A stretch of 41,727 nt of DNA from Ophiosphaerella korrae (Eukaryota > Ascomycota > Dothideomycetes > Pleosporales > Phaeosphaeriaceae), in assembly GCA_028456385.1 (NCBI GenBank), contig JALNQF010000352.1, positions 1-41,727 of the forward strand, read 5' to 3'. Under the pieces are notes generated by a model. That model did no database searches, had not been told where the DNA came from, and saw only the letters and a program-made list of their open reading frames with translations. This document shows, piece after piece, positions 22,668 to 35,229 of the stretch. The position numbers were made by a program, and so were the translations under genes. How positions within the stretch are numbered: the stretch's first letter is position 1; each line of letters opens with the position of its first letter.

Positions 22668-23878
22668 CCTTGCTAATTTAGTTATTACGAGAAGCGAAGC
22701 GTAAGTAACGCGCGGTCTAGCTAACACGATAGTAGAAAGTTTAACTAAAACAAGCAAAGCCCCTAAGAGCAGTTATAAGTCTAACAGCACCGCATAGGAA
22801 ATAATTAAGGACTAAATTAATAACTTGATCTTAGATAAGGAAGACATAAAAATAGTAATCGACGCCTTAGAAACGTAGAACAAAGAACTACAAGATTACG
22901 TAAAACAGAACAAAGTATAGATTAAAGCTATTATTAAAGAGTAGAATTAAATAGAGCTAATTATACAACGCCTAGTAATAAGTACTACAAAGAAACTACC
23001 TAAGATACCTATCCTTAAGAAGTTTGATAGAATAAGAGAAAAATTAAGACCCTTTATTGTATTAGTACAACTCTAGATAGATATACAAGCACTATACTTT
23101 AATATAGAAGAAAAGAAGGTAATATACATTAGATTACACCTCGAGGAAGATGTAATAAGATAGTACAAGCCCTACTAGACAGACTACACGACATATTCTC
23201 TAATAACCTAGAAAGACGAGACAAGAGCTATCTTTAGAAGTTACAAATACTTTACTAAACGAATAAGAGTAGCATTTAGAGACACAGACGTTACACAACA
23301 AGCTAAAGAATAGCTAGAAAAGCTTATATAAAACTAGAGTATTCCTAAGTACGTATTATAATTTAAGTAACTATTCTAAAATACAGAATAGAACGAGTCA
23401 GCCTTGATATCACGATTTAAACAAGGACTAAATTTAAAAATACGATACAAAATAATCTATATAGAGAAACCAAGGACACTAGAAGCCCTAAAGTAATAGG
23501 TAATCTAAATTAATAACGATCTTTAAGAATAGAAAAAGAACAAGTATAGTACCTAAATTAGAAACTAGGATACTAGAGACCCTATAATCCTTAACGCTAA
23601 TAAGGACAAGAAAAAGAAGAAGAAGAAAGACTTTACGTACTTTAACTATAGTAAGAAAAGCTACTACGTAAAGGACTACTGTTTATAAAAGAAGAAAGAT
23701 ATAGTATATTATAAATACAGGAAACTAGGATACTTTGTAAAAGACTACAAAAGTAAGGACCTAAAGAAAGAAACTTAGTTAAAAACAACTAAAAAGAAGA
23801 AAGAAGCACTATAAGCATAGGCTAAACCTTAAGAGAAGGTAGCTAAGAGTAAAGAAATATAATACGTAATACTCTATT
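22668..23878 (+). pseudogene. Degraded gag of element B
   Basis: The reading includes KKLPKIPILKKFDRIREKLRP and a Lys-rich segment before two zinc-knuckle remnants at 23638-23748, in which most Cys codons now read Tyr (YFNYSKKSYY, then YKYRKLGYFVKDY). The gag-pol reading breaks at 23874-23878 (ctatt), where element A inserted; it continues at 30948. The first 20 bases after the LTR are conserved with elements A and 1 and form the primer-binding region. Confidence 0.85.
23874..23878. repeat. Target-site duplication of element A, left copy
   Basis: The 5 bp ctatt precede TGTTACAG of element A and are repeated at 30948-30952. The uninterrupted site is seen inside element A itself at about 25545 (ctctattagacttttt). 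Confidence 0.92.
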
Positions 23879-24339
23879 TGTTACAGTAGTAACAAGGGAA
23901 ACCGAGATAGAACTAATTAGTCTACGCTTAGCTACTAACAAAGTATAGGATAAGCGGGGTAACAACCTATAGGACAACGAGTTTAATTAGGAAGCTAACT
24001 ACAACATAGACACGTAATAGATTCGTGAATTCGCGATCTTAGTAAACACGAAGCTACGAAGCCATTATGTAACGAATTCGTGAATTCGCGATCTTAGTAA
24101 ATACGAAGTAACAAAGCCGCTAAGATATTATTACTATATAGTTAGTAGTAATGCGCATCGTTAGGATAGTATTAGCAATTTAATCCTTTGACTACAGAAC
24201 GCTAATACAAGACAGTTACAAAATATCTTCTATTATTTATAGTTATTGTAGATCTTTATACAAACTTTTGTTATTACCTTATAATCTACTAACTTTTCTA
24301 AGACAGGTACCTATAGTCGACAACAGGAGGCCTATTACA
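23879..24339 (+). repeat. 5' LTR of element A (461 bp)
   Basis: It begins TGTTACAGTAGTAACA, an inverted repeat with a 4-nt loop, and ends GGCCTATTACA. A direct repeat of about 30 bp, cgtgaattcgcgatcttag followed by taaa(c/t)acgaag, occurs twice at about 24026 and 24074. It aligns without gaps to the 3' LTR, and the differences I read are transitions. Confidence 0.95.
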
Positions 24340-24360
24340 CCTTGCTGATTTAGTTATTGC
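24340..24360 (+). other. Primer-binding region of element A
   Basis: The sequence directly after the LTR is ccttgctgatttagttattg, nearly the same in element B (22668) and element 1 (reverse complement at 6305-6325). It does not begin with TGG, so it lacks the usual pairing with a tRNA 3' CCA end. The priming mode is unknown. Confidence 0.45.
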
Positions 24361-24399
24361 AAGAAGCGAAGCGTAAGTAGCGCGCGGTCTAGCTAATAC

Positions 24400-25548
24400 G
24401 ATAGTAGAAAGCTTAATAAGTAAAGCCCCTAGGAGTAGTTATAAGTCAGATAGTACTATATAGGAAACGATTAAGGATCGTATAAATAAACTAATTAACG
24501 ATAAAGAGGATATAAAGATAGTAATTAAAGTACTAGAAACGTAGAACAAGGAACTACAAGACTATTCAAAATAGAACAAAGTACAAATCAAAGCTATTAT
24601 TAAAGGCTAGAACTAGATAGAATTAATTACCTAACGACTAGAAATAAGTGCAACAAAAAAACTACCTAAGATACCTGTCTTTAAGAAGTTTAATAGGACG
24701 AGGGAAAAACTAAGACCCTTTATAGCCTTAGTATAACTCTAGATAGACGTATAAGTACTATACTTCGATATAGAAGAAAAGAAGGTAATATATATTAGAA
24801 TGTATCTTGAAGAAAATGTAATAAGATAGTTTAAACCCTACTAGATAGACTATACGATACACGCTCTAATAACTTAAAAAGACGAAACAAGAGCTATTTT
24901 TAGAAGTTACAAATACTTTACTAGACGAATAAGAGTAGTATTTAGGGATATAGACATTACCTAATAAGCTAAAGAACAGCTAGAAAAGCTTATACAAAGC
25001 TAGAGTGTTCTAGAGTACGTATTATAGTTTAAATAACTATCGCAAAATATAGAGTAGAATAAGTTAGCCTTAATATTATAATTTAAACAAGGACTAAACT
25101 TAAAAATCTGATACGAAATAATTTATATAGAAAAACCCTAAATACTAGAAGCCCTAAAACAATAGGTAATATAAATTAACGACGATCTTTAAGAATAGAA
25201 GAAGAACAAGTATAGAGGTTACACCTAGAATTAGGATAAAGGAGACCCTATAATCCTCGACGCTAACAAGGACAAGAAGAGGAAGAAGAATAAAGACTTT
25301 ACGTGCTATAACTATAGTAAGAAAGGCTACTACGCGAAAGACTACTAATTACAAAAGAAAAGGGATATAGTATACTATAAATATAGGAAACTAGGACACT
25401 TCGCAAAAGACTGTAGAAGTAAGGACCTAAGAAAAGATAAGGAAACTTAGTTAAAAATAACTAAGAATAAGAAAGAAGTACTAAAAGCACGAGCTAAACC
25501 TTAGGAGAAGGTAGTAGGGAGCAAAGAAGTATAATATGCAATACTCTA
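24400..25548 (+). pseudogene. Degraded gag of element A
   Basis: The reading includes IKVLETQNKELQDYSKQNK (a helical, charged stretch), KKLPKIPVFKKFNRTREKLRP and IYIRMYLEENVI, typical of a retrotransposon capsid domain. Two CCHC knuckles follow at 25304-25414: CYNYSKKGYYAKDY and YKYRKLGHFAKDC. The second keeps its His and last Cys, and the first its first Cys; the others read Tyr. Stops interrupt repeatedly. The start codon is not resolved. Confidence 0.87.
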
Positions 25549-28500
25549 TTAGACTTTTTGTTATAACGACAACTACTATATATATCTTTTTAGTAAATAG
25601 GGAGTAGTATAGTTCTTATAGAAATAGAGATATAGAGTAGCTATAATAAAAGAAAGTAGAATAAAAGTATAGCTAGAAGAGATAGCCTATGTAATAGACC
25701 TACTAATAGAAGATTTAGAAGGGGAAGAACCCTAGACCCTATTAATCTAGGCTAAAGAACGAGCACTAGATAAAGAGACTACTACAGCTTCCTCTAAAGA
25801 ACTACGAGAAAGTAAAAGACAAGTTAGTATAAGAGGTATAGAATATACCTAGCTAGATATACACAGCTACAATAGCTATACAACGATAGATATAGAAGAG
25901 CGAGACAAAGAATAGAGATTTGTTTAAACATACTTAATAGTTATAAGTATAGAGGAAGCGTACAAAGACTAGAAAGAACGCAATCCTAAGGAAATAAAGT
26001 TTACACTATTTTAAGAATAGATAAAGTAATATATAGTTGTAGTAGGAAGAATGCCTATATAAAAAGAATAGTAGTACCTTGTAAGAAAAATACGATAGAT
26101 TAACAAAGCCTATACACTAAGAGTACTAGTAGTGTACTATATCCTAATAATAGATACACCTAGAAGAGATAAGTACTAGGAAGGGGATAACAAACTAATA
26201 GATCTAAAACATCTAGTATACTTTAAAGTATTATAGATATTATGCCTAGATAAGAATTGTATTATATATAGAAACTCTAAAGTAAATAATAATATATAGC
26301 TAATATAGAGAAGAGGCTATAACTATATAAGAGTAATCCTAGTAGAAGATATCTAAGGATAGGAAATAATCCTAGAAGATAGATACGTAGTAGTAAGACC
26401 TAGTCTAAAACTATCTAAAAAATGCGTCTAAAGAGGACTATAGTACAAGTGTATATACGACGAATGCCTAAAATACGAAGAATACAAGCTTAAAGTAGGC
26501 CTATAGCCTAAGAAAGATAGATAGTTTGTAAAGAAGCCTAAGTAAGAATAGCTAGAAGGCGTAGGAGGCCTATATATTACAAAAATAGGTACTTACTAGG
26601 AAAGAAAAGTACAATTAATAATTGATAGTAAAGCTACGAGAAACTTTATATTAAAGAAGTTTGTAGAAACACAAGGAATAAGGTATATAACAAAGAAATA
26701 TCTTTGACAATTAAGCACAATTAAAGGAAAACTATTCTAAGAACCTATTAGATTTAAAACAGTTCTCTCTATATTGAAACTAGAAGGAATAACAATTAAG
26801 AACATAGTTATAGATATAACGACAATTAATAACGAACAAGATATAATACTAGGAATACTATAGTTATAAATAACTAACCTATAGATTGATTAGAAAATAG
26901 GAAAAATTAACTACTATAGAATAGACACGTTAAAAGCTAATATAAGCACTTGTAAAGGAGAATTCCTTAAAGAATACAAGAAATAGGAAAAACAACTTAT
27001 AGAACCTAAAGATTACCTTCTAGAATATTAACTATAGGACCTAGCGATAGAACTAGTAGAAGGTAAAGACGTAGGATAGAGCCTAGTCTACTAGAAAATA
27101 GAAGAAGAGTCTAAAATTAAATAAATATTTATCTAGAATGTAATAAAAAAGGGATAGATAAGGGAATCTAAATCCTTAGTAGCGCACGGACTTATATTTG
27201 TAGATAAAAAGGGAATAAGTAACAAGAGACCTTGTGTAGATTTTAGGAAAACTAACGTAATTATAAACAAGAACTAATACCTATTACTACAAATAGACAG
27301 AATACAAAACAGATTACAAAAAGCAAGAATCTTTATAAAACTAGATATTTAGAACGCGTACTACTAGATTAGAATTAAAAAAGGAGACAAATAGAAGATA
27401 GTGTTTAGAATACAGTATAGACTATACAAATATCTAGTTATGCTATTTAGCTTAACAAACGCACTAGTAGCATTCTAAGAAAGGATTAATATAGTACTAA
27501 GAGAGTACTTAGACGTATTTATATTTGTATACCTAGATAACATCCTTATATTTTTAGAAATAGAGGAAGAACACGTATAACACGTATATAAAGTACTAGA
27601 GAAACTAGTAGAAAACAAACTATTCCTAAAAATAAGAAAATGCGAATTTTACATAAAGGAAATAGACTTCCTTAGATTTATTATTAAACTAGGAAAAATC
27701 AAGATCAACCTAGAGAAGATTAGATTAATTAACGAATAGCTAATACTAAAAAACCTAAAAGAGGTACAACAATTTTATAGGTTAGCTAACTTTTGTAGAA
27801 AGTTAATAATAGGATAGTTAGAAGATATAGAACTAATAACTAGACTTATAAAAAAGGATACGTTATTTAAGTAGATAAGAGAATGTAATAAAGTATTTAA
27901 GAAAATTAAAAGAAAGTTTATAGAAAACCTAGTTATTAGAATGTATAACCTAGACCTACTAGCAGTAGTAAAGACAGACGCGTCTAACTCTGTCTATAGA
28001 ATAGCACTAATACAAGAAGATCTAGAAACTAATAAAGAGTATTTAGTTAAATACTTTTCTAAGAAAATAAAGCTAGTAGAGCTTAACTATCTAATCTACG
28101 ACAAAGAGATGCTAGTAATATACAAAGTATTTAAGTAATAGAGAGTATATTTACAAAGAGCAAAATACTAGACAAAGGTCTATATAGACTATAAGAACCT
28201 TATAGGATTTATAATAAATAAAGAACTGTTACAACACTATATAAGATAGTAGGAGTTTCTATTAATATTTAATATAGAAATAATATATATAAAAAGGAAA
28301 GATAACTAATTTGTAGACGCCCTTAGTAGAAGACTAGACTTACAAGAAGAAGTAAGCGCTACTAGTATAGTTCTAATTAAGAACGAAGAAGGACATTTAG
28401 TCCTAAATACACCTAAAATAGCTGCAACACTTAAAAGAACGAGTAGCGAGCTAGACGAATGGATTTGGAAAATAACGCAAGAAGCATCTAAAGAAATAGA

Positions 28501-29833
28501 AAAACTAGAAACTTAAGAAGGACTAGCACAAGCCTATAGAAGAATATATATTCTAGGAAAGATTTAAAGAGAATTTATACAACAATTCTACGAATTGCTA
28601 GTATATAGACACTAAGGTATTAACAAGATATTAGATAGACTCTTAAGGGACTATTATATCCTAAAGGCAAGATAACTAGTAATAGAAGTACTACGAGACT
28701 GTATAGAATACTATAGAAATAAATACAATAGATACGCACTATACGGAATGCTACAACTAATAGAGATACTAGAATAACTGTAGGGAATTATTACAATAGA
28801 CTTTATCACGAAATTACCTAAGTCTAAGGACCTAATATTAGGAGTTAAGTACGATAGAATCCTAATAATAGTAGATAAACTTACAAAGTACTTATACTTT
28901 AGACTATATAAGGAAAAAAGTAGAATAGAAGTCGTAGCTTACTAGGTTCTAGGAACTGTAATTAGCTAACACGGACTACTAGATAAAATTATTACAGATA
29001 GAGACGTAAGATTTATATTAAAACTATAGGGAACAATAATAGTACAATTAGGAATTAAATATACAATGTTAATAGTATACTACTTATAGACAGACGGACA
29101 ATTAGAACGTATGAATTAGACAGTAGAACAATACCTAAGATGCTACCTTAATTACAACTAGAATAACTAGGTACAACTACTACCTATAGTATAACTAGCA
29201 TACAACAGCGCAAAGAATACAGCAATAGGAGTAATACTCTTCTTTGTAAACTATAGATTTGAGCCTAATGTATACTAGATACTAAGAAACTAGATATCTT
29301 AGTTCCTAAGAGGAGAAAACTTCGCTAATAGACTTAAGAATATATAGGATTAACTAAGATAGGACGCAGAATTCCTGTATAATCGCATAGCTAAGTACTA
29401 TAACAAGAAGTATAAAGAAGGACCCTAATTTAGAGAGGGAGAAAAAGTATAGTTAGTGCGGAAAAACATTAAGAGTAAGAGACTAAGCTTAAAATTAGAC
29501 TACGTTAAGATAGGACTATACAAAATTAAGAAAGAAGTTACGCTAGTTATATTTAAATTAAAGCTACTAAACAAAATAAAGATATACTTAACTTTCTACG
29601 TAGTACTACTTAAGATAGCACTATAAAACGTAGAACTACTAGTATATAAAGTAGACACGTATAGAGAATAAGAAGAATAGGAAGTAAAAGAAATCCTAGT
29701 ATACTAGTTCTATAATAGTAGGAACTACTATCTAGTAAAATAGATAGGTATAGACGAAAAAGGACAACTATGGGAAGAAACATAGGAACTAGAAGACAAC
29801 CTTAATTGCCCTAAGAAACTAGAGGACTTCTAA
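25549..29833 (+). pseudogene. Degraded pol of element A: protease, RT, RNase H, integrase, chromodomain
   Basis: A linker of about 1 kb follows gag. The protease reads IIDSKATRNFI near 26618 (DSGAT expected). RT covers about 27140-27900, with FIKLDI near 27335 and YLDN at 27530-27541. RNase H includes the longest open stretch, 27941-28138: VKTDASNSVYRIALIQ then YFSKKIKLVELNYLIYDKEM. Integrase shows a zinc-binding remnant near 28600-28720, then D in TIDFITKLPKS (28795-28820), D in ITDRDVRF (28991-29014) and E in DGQLERMN (29094-29117). The chromodomain is about 29685-29833 (YYLVK, TAG, IGIDEKGQLWEE), ending at TAA 29831-29833. This last part keeps most aromatic-cage context but has Trp to stop changes. 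Confidence 0.92.
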
Positions 29834-30470
29834 CGTCAAAACCCTCTAGAACGCCTAGCGGCGAGTCGAGAAAACTAACGATACTATTGCTAGACAGAGA
29901 GGCGATAGGAGCGCCTAATGTAATAGGAGCTAGAGCAGCCTCTACCGCATTATCTAAATTTAATTTAGCCTCTAAGGCACGAGACTGTTTAGACAACTTA
30001 GCGTTATTATAAGCCTTTATCTTCTAAAGACGCTTAACACAGGAATAAAGCTCTGCTAGCTTACGAAGAGTTAACTCGCGCTTAGCCTTAGTAGTAGTAA
30101 GCTGTAACGATAATTGCGCTTAAGCCCTATTAACGGCTCGCCCTGTATAACTTAGTAGAAGGAGACTACATAGAAATCAAACACTTACACTCTATAAGCG
30201 AAACCCTAGAGGAAATATACTTATACTAGATATTAGCGAGAATACACTCGTTATAGTGTTTACTATCCTTTGAAGATATAAGACAAGTAAGACCTAATTT
30301 AGTATAATAACGACACAGGAACATCTTAACCCTATTGCAAATAATACGAGCTACAAAGAGAAGTTTGTTACGCTAAGACTAAGACAGTATAGAGAGTAAT
30401 AAAGAACTAAGGATTAACAAAGAAACAGGATTAATAACCTTAGCACTAGTATAGAGAAATAAGGGACTAC
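29811..30470 (-). pseudogene. Antisense ORF of element A: Cys-rich, coiled-coil-like protein
   Basis: The minus strand between pol and the 3' LTR reads, from about 30340 down, a Cys pattern CRYYTKLGLTC then YNECILANIQYKY, where Tyr replaces Cys at RIP-type positions; this implies two CxxC-x6-C units. After about 60 residues a charged helical stretch follows (TKAKRELTLRKLAELYS, KIKAYNNAKLSKQSRALEAK), then an Ala/Ser/Leu-rich C-terminus ending SPLGVLEGFDVRSPLVS. Codons 29996-29811 are fully open (61 aa). The stop at 29811-29813 lies inside pol, so the two genes converge and overlap by 23 bp. The same ORF is present in elements 1 and B. I recognise the Cys and coiled-coil layout from short fungal hypothetical proteins; function unknown. 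Confidence 0.68.
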
Positions 30471-30486
30471 GTAGAAGAGGGAATAG

Positions 30487-30947
30487 TGTTACAGTAGTAA
30501 CAAGGGAAACCGAGATAGAACTAATTAGTCTACGCTTAGCTGCTAACAAAGCATAGGATAAGCGGGGTAACGACCTATAGGATAACGAGTTTGATTAGGA
30601 AGCTAACTATAATATAGATACGTAACAGATTTGTAAATTTGCGATCTTAGTAAACACGAAGCTACGAAGCTATTATGTAACGAATTTGTAAATTCGCGAT
30701 CTTAGCAAATACAAAGTAACGAAGCCGCTAAGATATTATTACTATATAGTTAGTAGCAATGCGCATCGTTAGGATAGTATCGGCAATTCAATCCTTTAAC
30801 TATAGAACGCTAATACAAGATAGTTGCGAAACATCTTCTATTGTTTATAGTTATTGTAGATCTCTACACGAACTTTTATTATTACCTTACAATCTACTAA
30901 CTCTTCTAAGACAGGTACCTGTAGTTGATAACAAGAGGCCTATTATA
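30487..30947 (+). repeat. 3' LTR of element A (461 bp)
   Basis: It is collinear with 23879-24339 and of equal length. It ends TATTATA where the 5' copy has TATTACA. An ORF at 30759-30995 crosses its end and is not a gene. Confidence 0.95.
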
Positions 30948-30952
30948 CTATT
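30948..30952. repeat. Target-site duplication of element A, right copy
   Basis: The 5 bp ctatt directly follow the 3' LTR and match 23874-23878. Confidence 0.92.
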
Positions 30953-33900
30953 AGACTTTTTGTTACAAAGACGACTACTATATATATCTTTCTAGTAAAT
31001 AAGGAGTAAGATACTTCCTATAATAGAGATATAGAGTAGTAGTAATAAAAGAAAGAATAAAAGCTTAGCTAGAAGAAATAGCCTAAGTAATAGACCTACT
31101 AATAGAAGACTTAGAAGGAGAAGAGCTCCTAGTACTATTAATCTAGGCTAAAGGACTAGCACTAGATAAAGAGACTACTACAGCTTCCTCTAAAGGACTG
31201 CAAGAAAGCAAGAAATAGGTTAGTATAAGAGGAATAGAGTATACCTAGCTAACGATATATAGCTACAATAGCTATATAATAATAGATATAGAGGAACGAA
31301 ATAAAAAATAGAAGTTCGTTTAGAAATACTTACTAGTTATAAGTATAGAGGAAGCGTACAAAGACTAGAAAGAACGTAATCTTAAGGAAATAAAGTTTAT
31401 ACTATTTTAAGAATAGATAAAATAATATATAGTTACAATAAGAAGAATACCTACATAGGAAGAGTAGTAGTACCTTGTAAGAAAAACGCGATAGATTAAC
31501 GAAGCCTACATACTAAGAGGACTAGTAGTGTACTATATCCTAATAATAGACGTACCTAGCAAAGATAAGTACTAGGAAGGGGATAACAAGATAATAGATC
31601 TAAAGCATCTAGCACACTTTAAAGCATTATAGATATTATACTTAGATAAGAATTGTATTATATATAGGAACCCTAAAGTAAACAATAGTATATAGCCTAC
31701 AAGAAGAAAAGGCTACAACTATACAAGAGTAATTCTAGTAGAAGACATCTAAGGATAGGAAATAATCCTAGAAGACAAATACGTAGTAGTAAGACCTAGC
31801 CTAAAACTATCTAAGAAATACGTCTAAGGAGGACTATAGTACAAATGTATATACAACAAATATCTAAAACACGAAGAACATAAGCTTAAAATAGGGCTAT
31901 AGCCCTAAAAAAATAGATAGTTTACAAAAAAGCCTTAACAAGAATAGTTAAAAGGTATAAGAGGCCTATATATTACAAAAACAGGTATATACTAAGAGAA
32001 GAAAGTACGACTAATAGTTAATAGTAGAGCTACAAGGAACTTTATATTAAAGAAATTTGTAGAAACACAAGGAATAAAGTACACAACAAAGAAATACCCT
32101 TAACAACTAAGTACAATTAAAGGAAAACTATTCTAAGAACCTATTAGGTTTGAGATAGTTTTCTCTACGCTTAAATTAGAAGGGATAACAATTAAAAATA
32201 TAGTTATAGATATAATAACAATTAATAACAAGTAAGATATAATATTAGGTATAATATAGTTACAAATAACTAACCTATACGTTAATTAGAGAATAGGAAA
32301 AATTAGTTATAGTAAAACTAATACGTTAAAAGCTAACATAAGCACCTATAAAGGAGAATTCCTAGAAGAATATAAGAAATAGGAAGAATAGCTTATAGAG
32401 CTAGAAGACTACCTTCTAGAATATTAACTATAGGACTTAGCGATAGAACTAGAAGAAGGAAGAAACTTAGGATAGAGCCTAGTCTACTAAAAAATAGAAG
32501 AAGAATCTAAGATTAAACAAGCGTTTATTTAGACCGCAATAAAAAAAGGATAGATAAGAGAATCTAAATCCTTAGTAGTACATAGACTTATATTTATAGA
32601 CAAAAAAGGAATAAATAATAAAAGGCCCTACGTAGATATTAGAAAAACTAACGTAATTACAAACAAGAACTAATACCTACTACTACGAATAGATAAAATA
32701 TAAGATAGACTACAAAAAGCAAAGATTTTTACAAAACTAGATATCTAAAACGCCTACTATTAGATTAGAATTAAAGAAGGCGACAAATAGAAAATAGCGT
32801 TTAGAATACAGTATAGACTATACAAATACTTAGTTATACTGTTTAGCTTAACAAATGCACTAGCAGCATTCTAAGAAAGGATTAATATAGTACTAAGAGA
32901 GTACTTAGACATATTTACATTTGTATACTTAGACAACATCCTTATATTCTTAGAAATAGAGGAAGAACACGTATAATATGTACACAAAGTACTAAAGAAA
33001 TTAGTAGAAAATAAACTATTTCTTAAAATAAGAAAATGCGAATTCTATATAAAGGAAATAGATTTCCTTAGATTTATTATTAAACTAGGAAAAATCAAGA
33101 TTAACCTAGAAAAGATTAGATTAATTAATAAATAGCTAACACTAAAGAACTTAAAGGAAGTATAGTAATTTTATAGGCTAGCTAACTTTTGTAGAAAGTT
33201 AATAGTAAGATAGTCTAAAGATATAGAACTAATAACAAGACTTATAAAAAAGGATACGCTATTTAAATAGATAAAGGAATGCAACGAAGTATTTAACAAG
33301 ATTAAAAAGAAGTTTATAGAAAACCTAGTTATTAGAATATATAACCTAGACCTACTAGTAATAGTAAAAACAGACGTATCTAATTTAGTCTACAGAATAG
33401 CACTAATATAAGAAGACCTAGAGACTAAAAAAGAATACTTAGTTAAATACTTCTCTAAAAAAATAAAGATAGTAGAACTTAACTACCTAATTTATAATAA
33501 GGAGATACTAGCAATCTACAAAGTATTTAAACAATAGAGAGTATACCTACAAGGAGTAAGATACTAGACAAAGGTCTATATAGATTACAAGAATCTTATA
33601 GGATTTATAACAAATAAAGAATTATTACAACGCTATACAAGATAGTAGGAATACCTATTAACATTTAATATAGAAATTATATACATAAAAGAGAAAGACA
33701 ACTAATTTATAGACGCCCTTAGTAGAAGACTAGACTTACAAAAAGAAGTAAACGCAACTAGTATAGTTCTAGTTAAGAATAAAGAAGGATATTTAGTCCT
33801 AAATATACCTAAAATAGCCGCAACACTTAAAAGAAAGAGTAGCAAGCTAGACGAATAGATTTAGAAAACAACACAAGAAGTATCTAAAGAAATAGAGGAA

Positions 33901-35229
33901 CTAGAAATCTATAAAGGATTTACACAAGTATATAGAAGAATATATATTCTAAAGAAAATCTAGAGAGAATTTATATAATAGTTTTACAAATTACTAGTAT
34001 ATAGTTACTAAGGAATTAATAAGACCCTAGATAGGTTACTACAAGATTACTATATCCTAAAAGCAAGATAACTAGTAATAGAAGTACTACAAGACTATAT
34101 AGAGTACTAAAGGAATAAACACAATAGACACGCACTATATAGAATGTTATAACTAGTAGAAGTACTAGAATAACTATAAGGAGTTATTACAATAAACTTT
34201 ATTACAAAATTACCTAAGTCTAAGGACCTAATATTAGGAGTTAAATACGACAGAATCCTAACAATAGTAGACAAACTTATAAAGTATACGTACTTTAGAC
34301 TATATAAAGAGAGAAGCAGGACAGAGGTTACTATATACTAGGTTCTAGGAACTATAATTAGTTAATATAGACTACTAGATAAAATTATTATAGATAAAGA
34401 TATAAGATTTACATTAAAACTATAGGAAATAATAATAGCGCAATTAGGAATTAAGTACGTAATGTCTACAGCATACTACCTATAAATAGATAGATAATTA
34501 GAATAAATAAACTAGATAGTAGAACAGTATCTAAGATACTACCTCAACTACAACTAAAACAACTAGGTATAGTTACTACCTATAGTATAGTTAGCATACA
34601 ATAGCGTAAAGAATATAGTAACAGGAGTATTACCCTTCTTTGCAAACTATAGATTTAAACCTAATATATACTAGATACTAAGAAATTAGACATCTTAGTT
34701 ACTAAGAGGAGAAAACTTCGCTAACAGACTTAAAGATATACATAACTAACTAAAATAGAACGTAGAATTCTTACACGATAGGATAGTAAAGTACTACAAC
34801 AAGAAATACAAAAGAGGACCCCTATTTAGAGAGGAAGAAAAAGTATAGTTAGTTAGGAAAAACATTAAAAGCAAACAGCCTAGTTTAAAACTAGACTACG
34901 TTAAGATAAGACTATACGAAATTAAGAAGAAAATCTTACTAGTTACATTTAGACTAAAGCTACTAAGTAAGATAAAGATACACCTAATATTCTACATAGC
35001 TCTACTAGAATAAGTATTATAAGAAGTAGAACTACTAGTGTATAAAGTAGACACATATAGGGAATAAGAAGAATAGGAAGTTAAAGAAATCTTATAATAC
35101 TAGTTCTGTAATAGTAGGAACTACTACCTAGTAAAATAGATAGGTATAAATGAAAAAGGGTAACTATAGGAAGAAATATAGGAACTAGAGGATAATCTTA
35201 ATTACCTTAAGAAATTAGAGGAGTTCTAA
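30948..35229 (+). pseudogene. Degraded pol of element B
   Basis: It resumes at ctattagactttttg, exactly the sequence seen uninterrupted in element A near 25545. Order and spacing follow element A. The protease reads IVNSRATRNFI near 32015, RT carries YLDN at 32926-32937, and RNase H reads VKTDVSNLVYRIALI near 33365. The integrase core lies at about 34190-34500, and the chromodomain ends at TAA 35227-35229. It has more stops and fewer open stretches than element A, as expected if it was mutated for longer. Confidence 0.9.

Larger units (their letters stand above)
23879..30947 (+). mobile_element. Chromovirus element A (plus strand), complete, nested in element B
   Basis: It is 7069 bp long: 5' LTR 23879-24339, internal region 24340-30486 and 3' LTR 30487-30947. 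It inserted in the linker between the gag knuckles and the protease of element B and duplicated ctatt. The order is gag, linker, protease, RT, RNase H, integrase, chromodomain, then an antisense ORF. A chromodomain at the integrase C-terminus places it in the chromoviruses. Such domains can direct integration toward histone-H3K9-methylated chromatin in known elements, which fits an insertion into another transposon. Many stops make it inactive. Confidence 0.95.

Noticed and set aside
30759..30995. 78-codon ORF across the 3' LTR of element A
   Set aside because: It spans the LTR/element B junction and so cannot be an ancestral gene.
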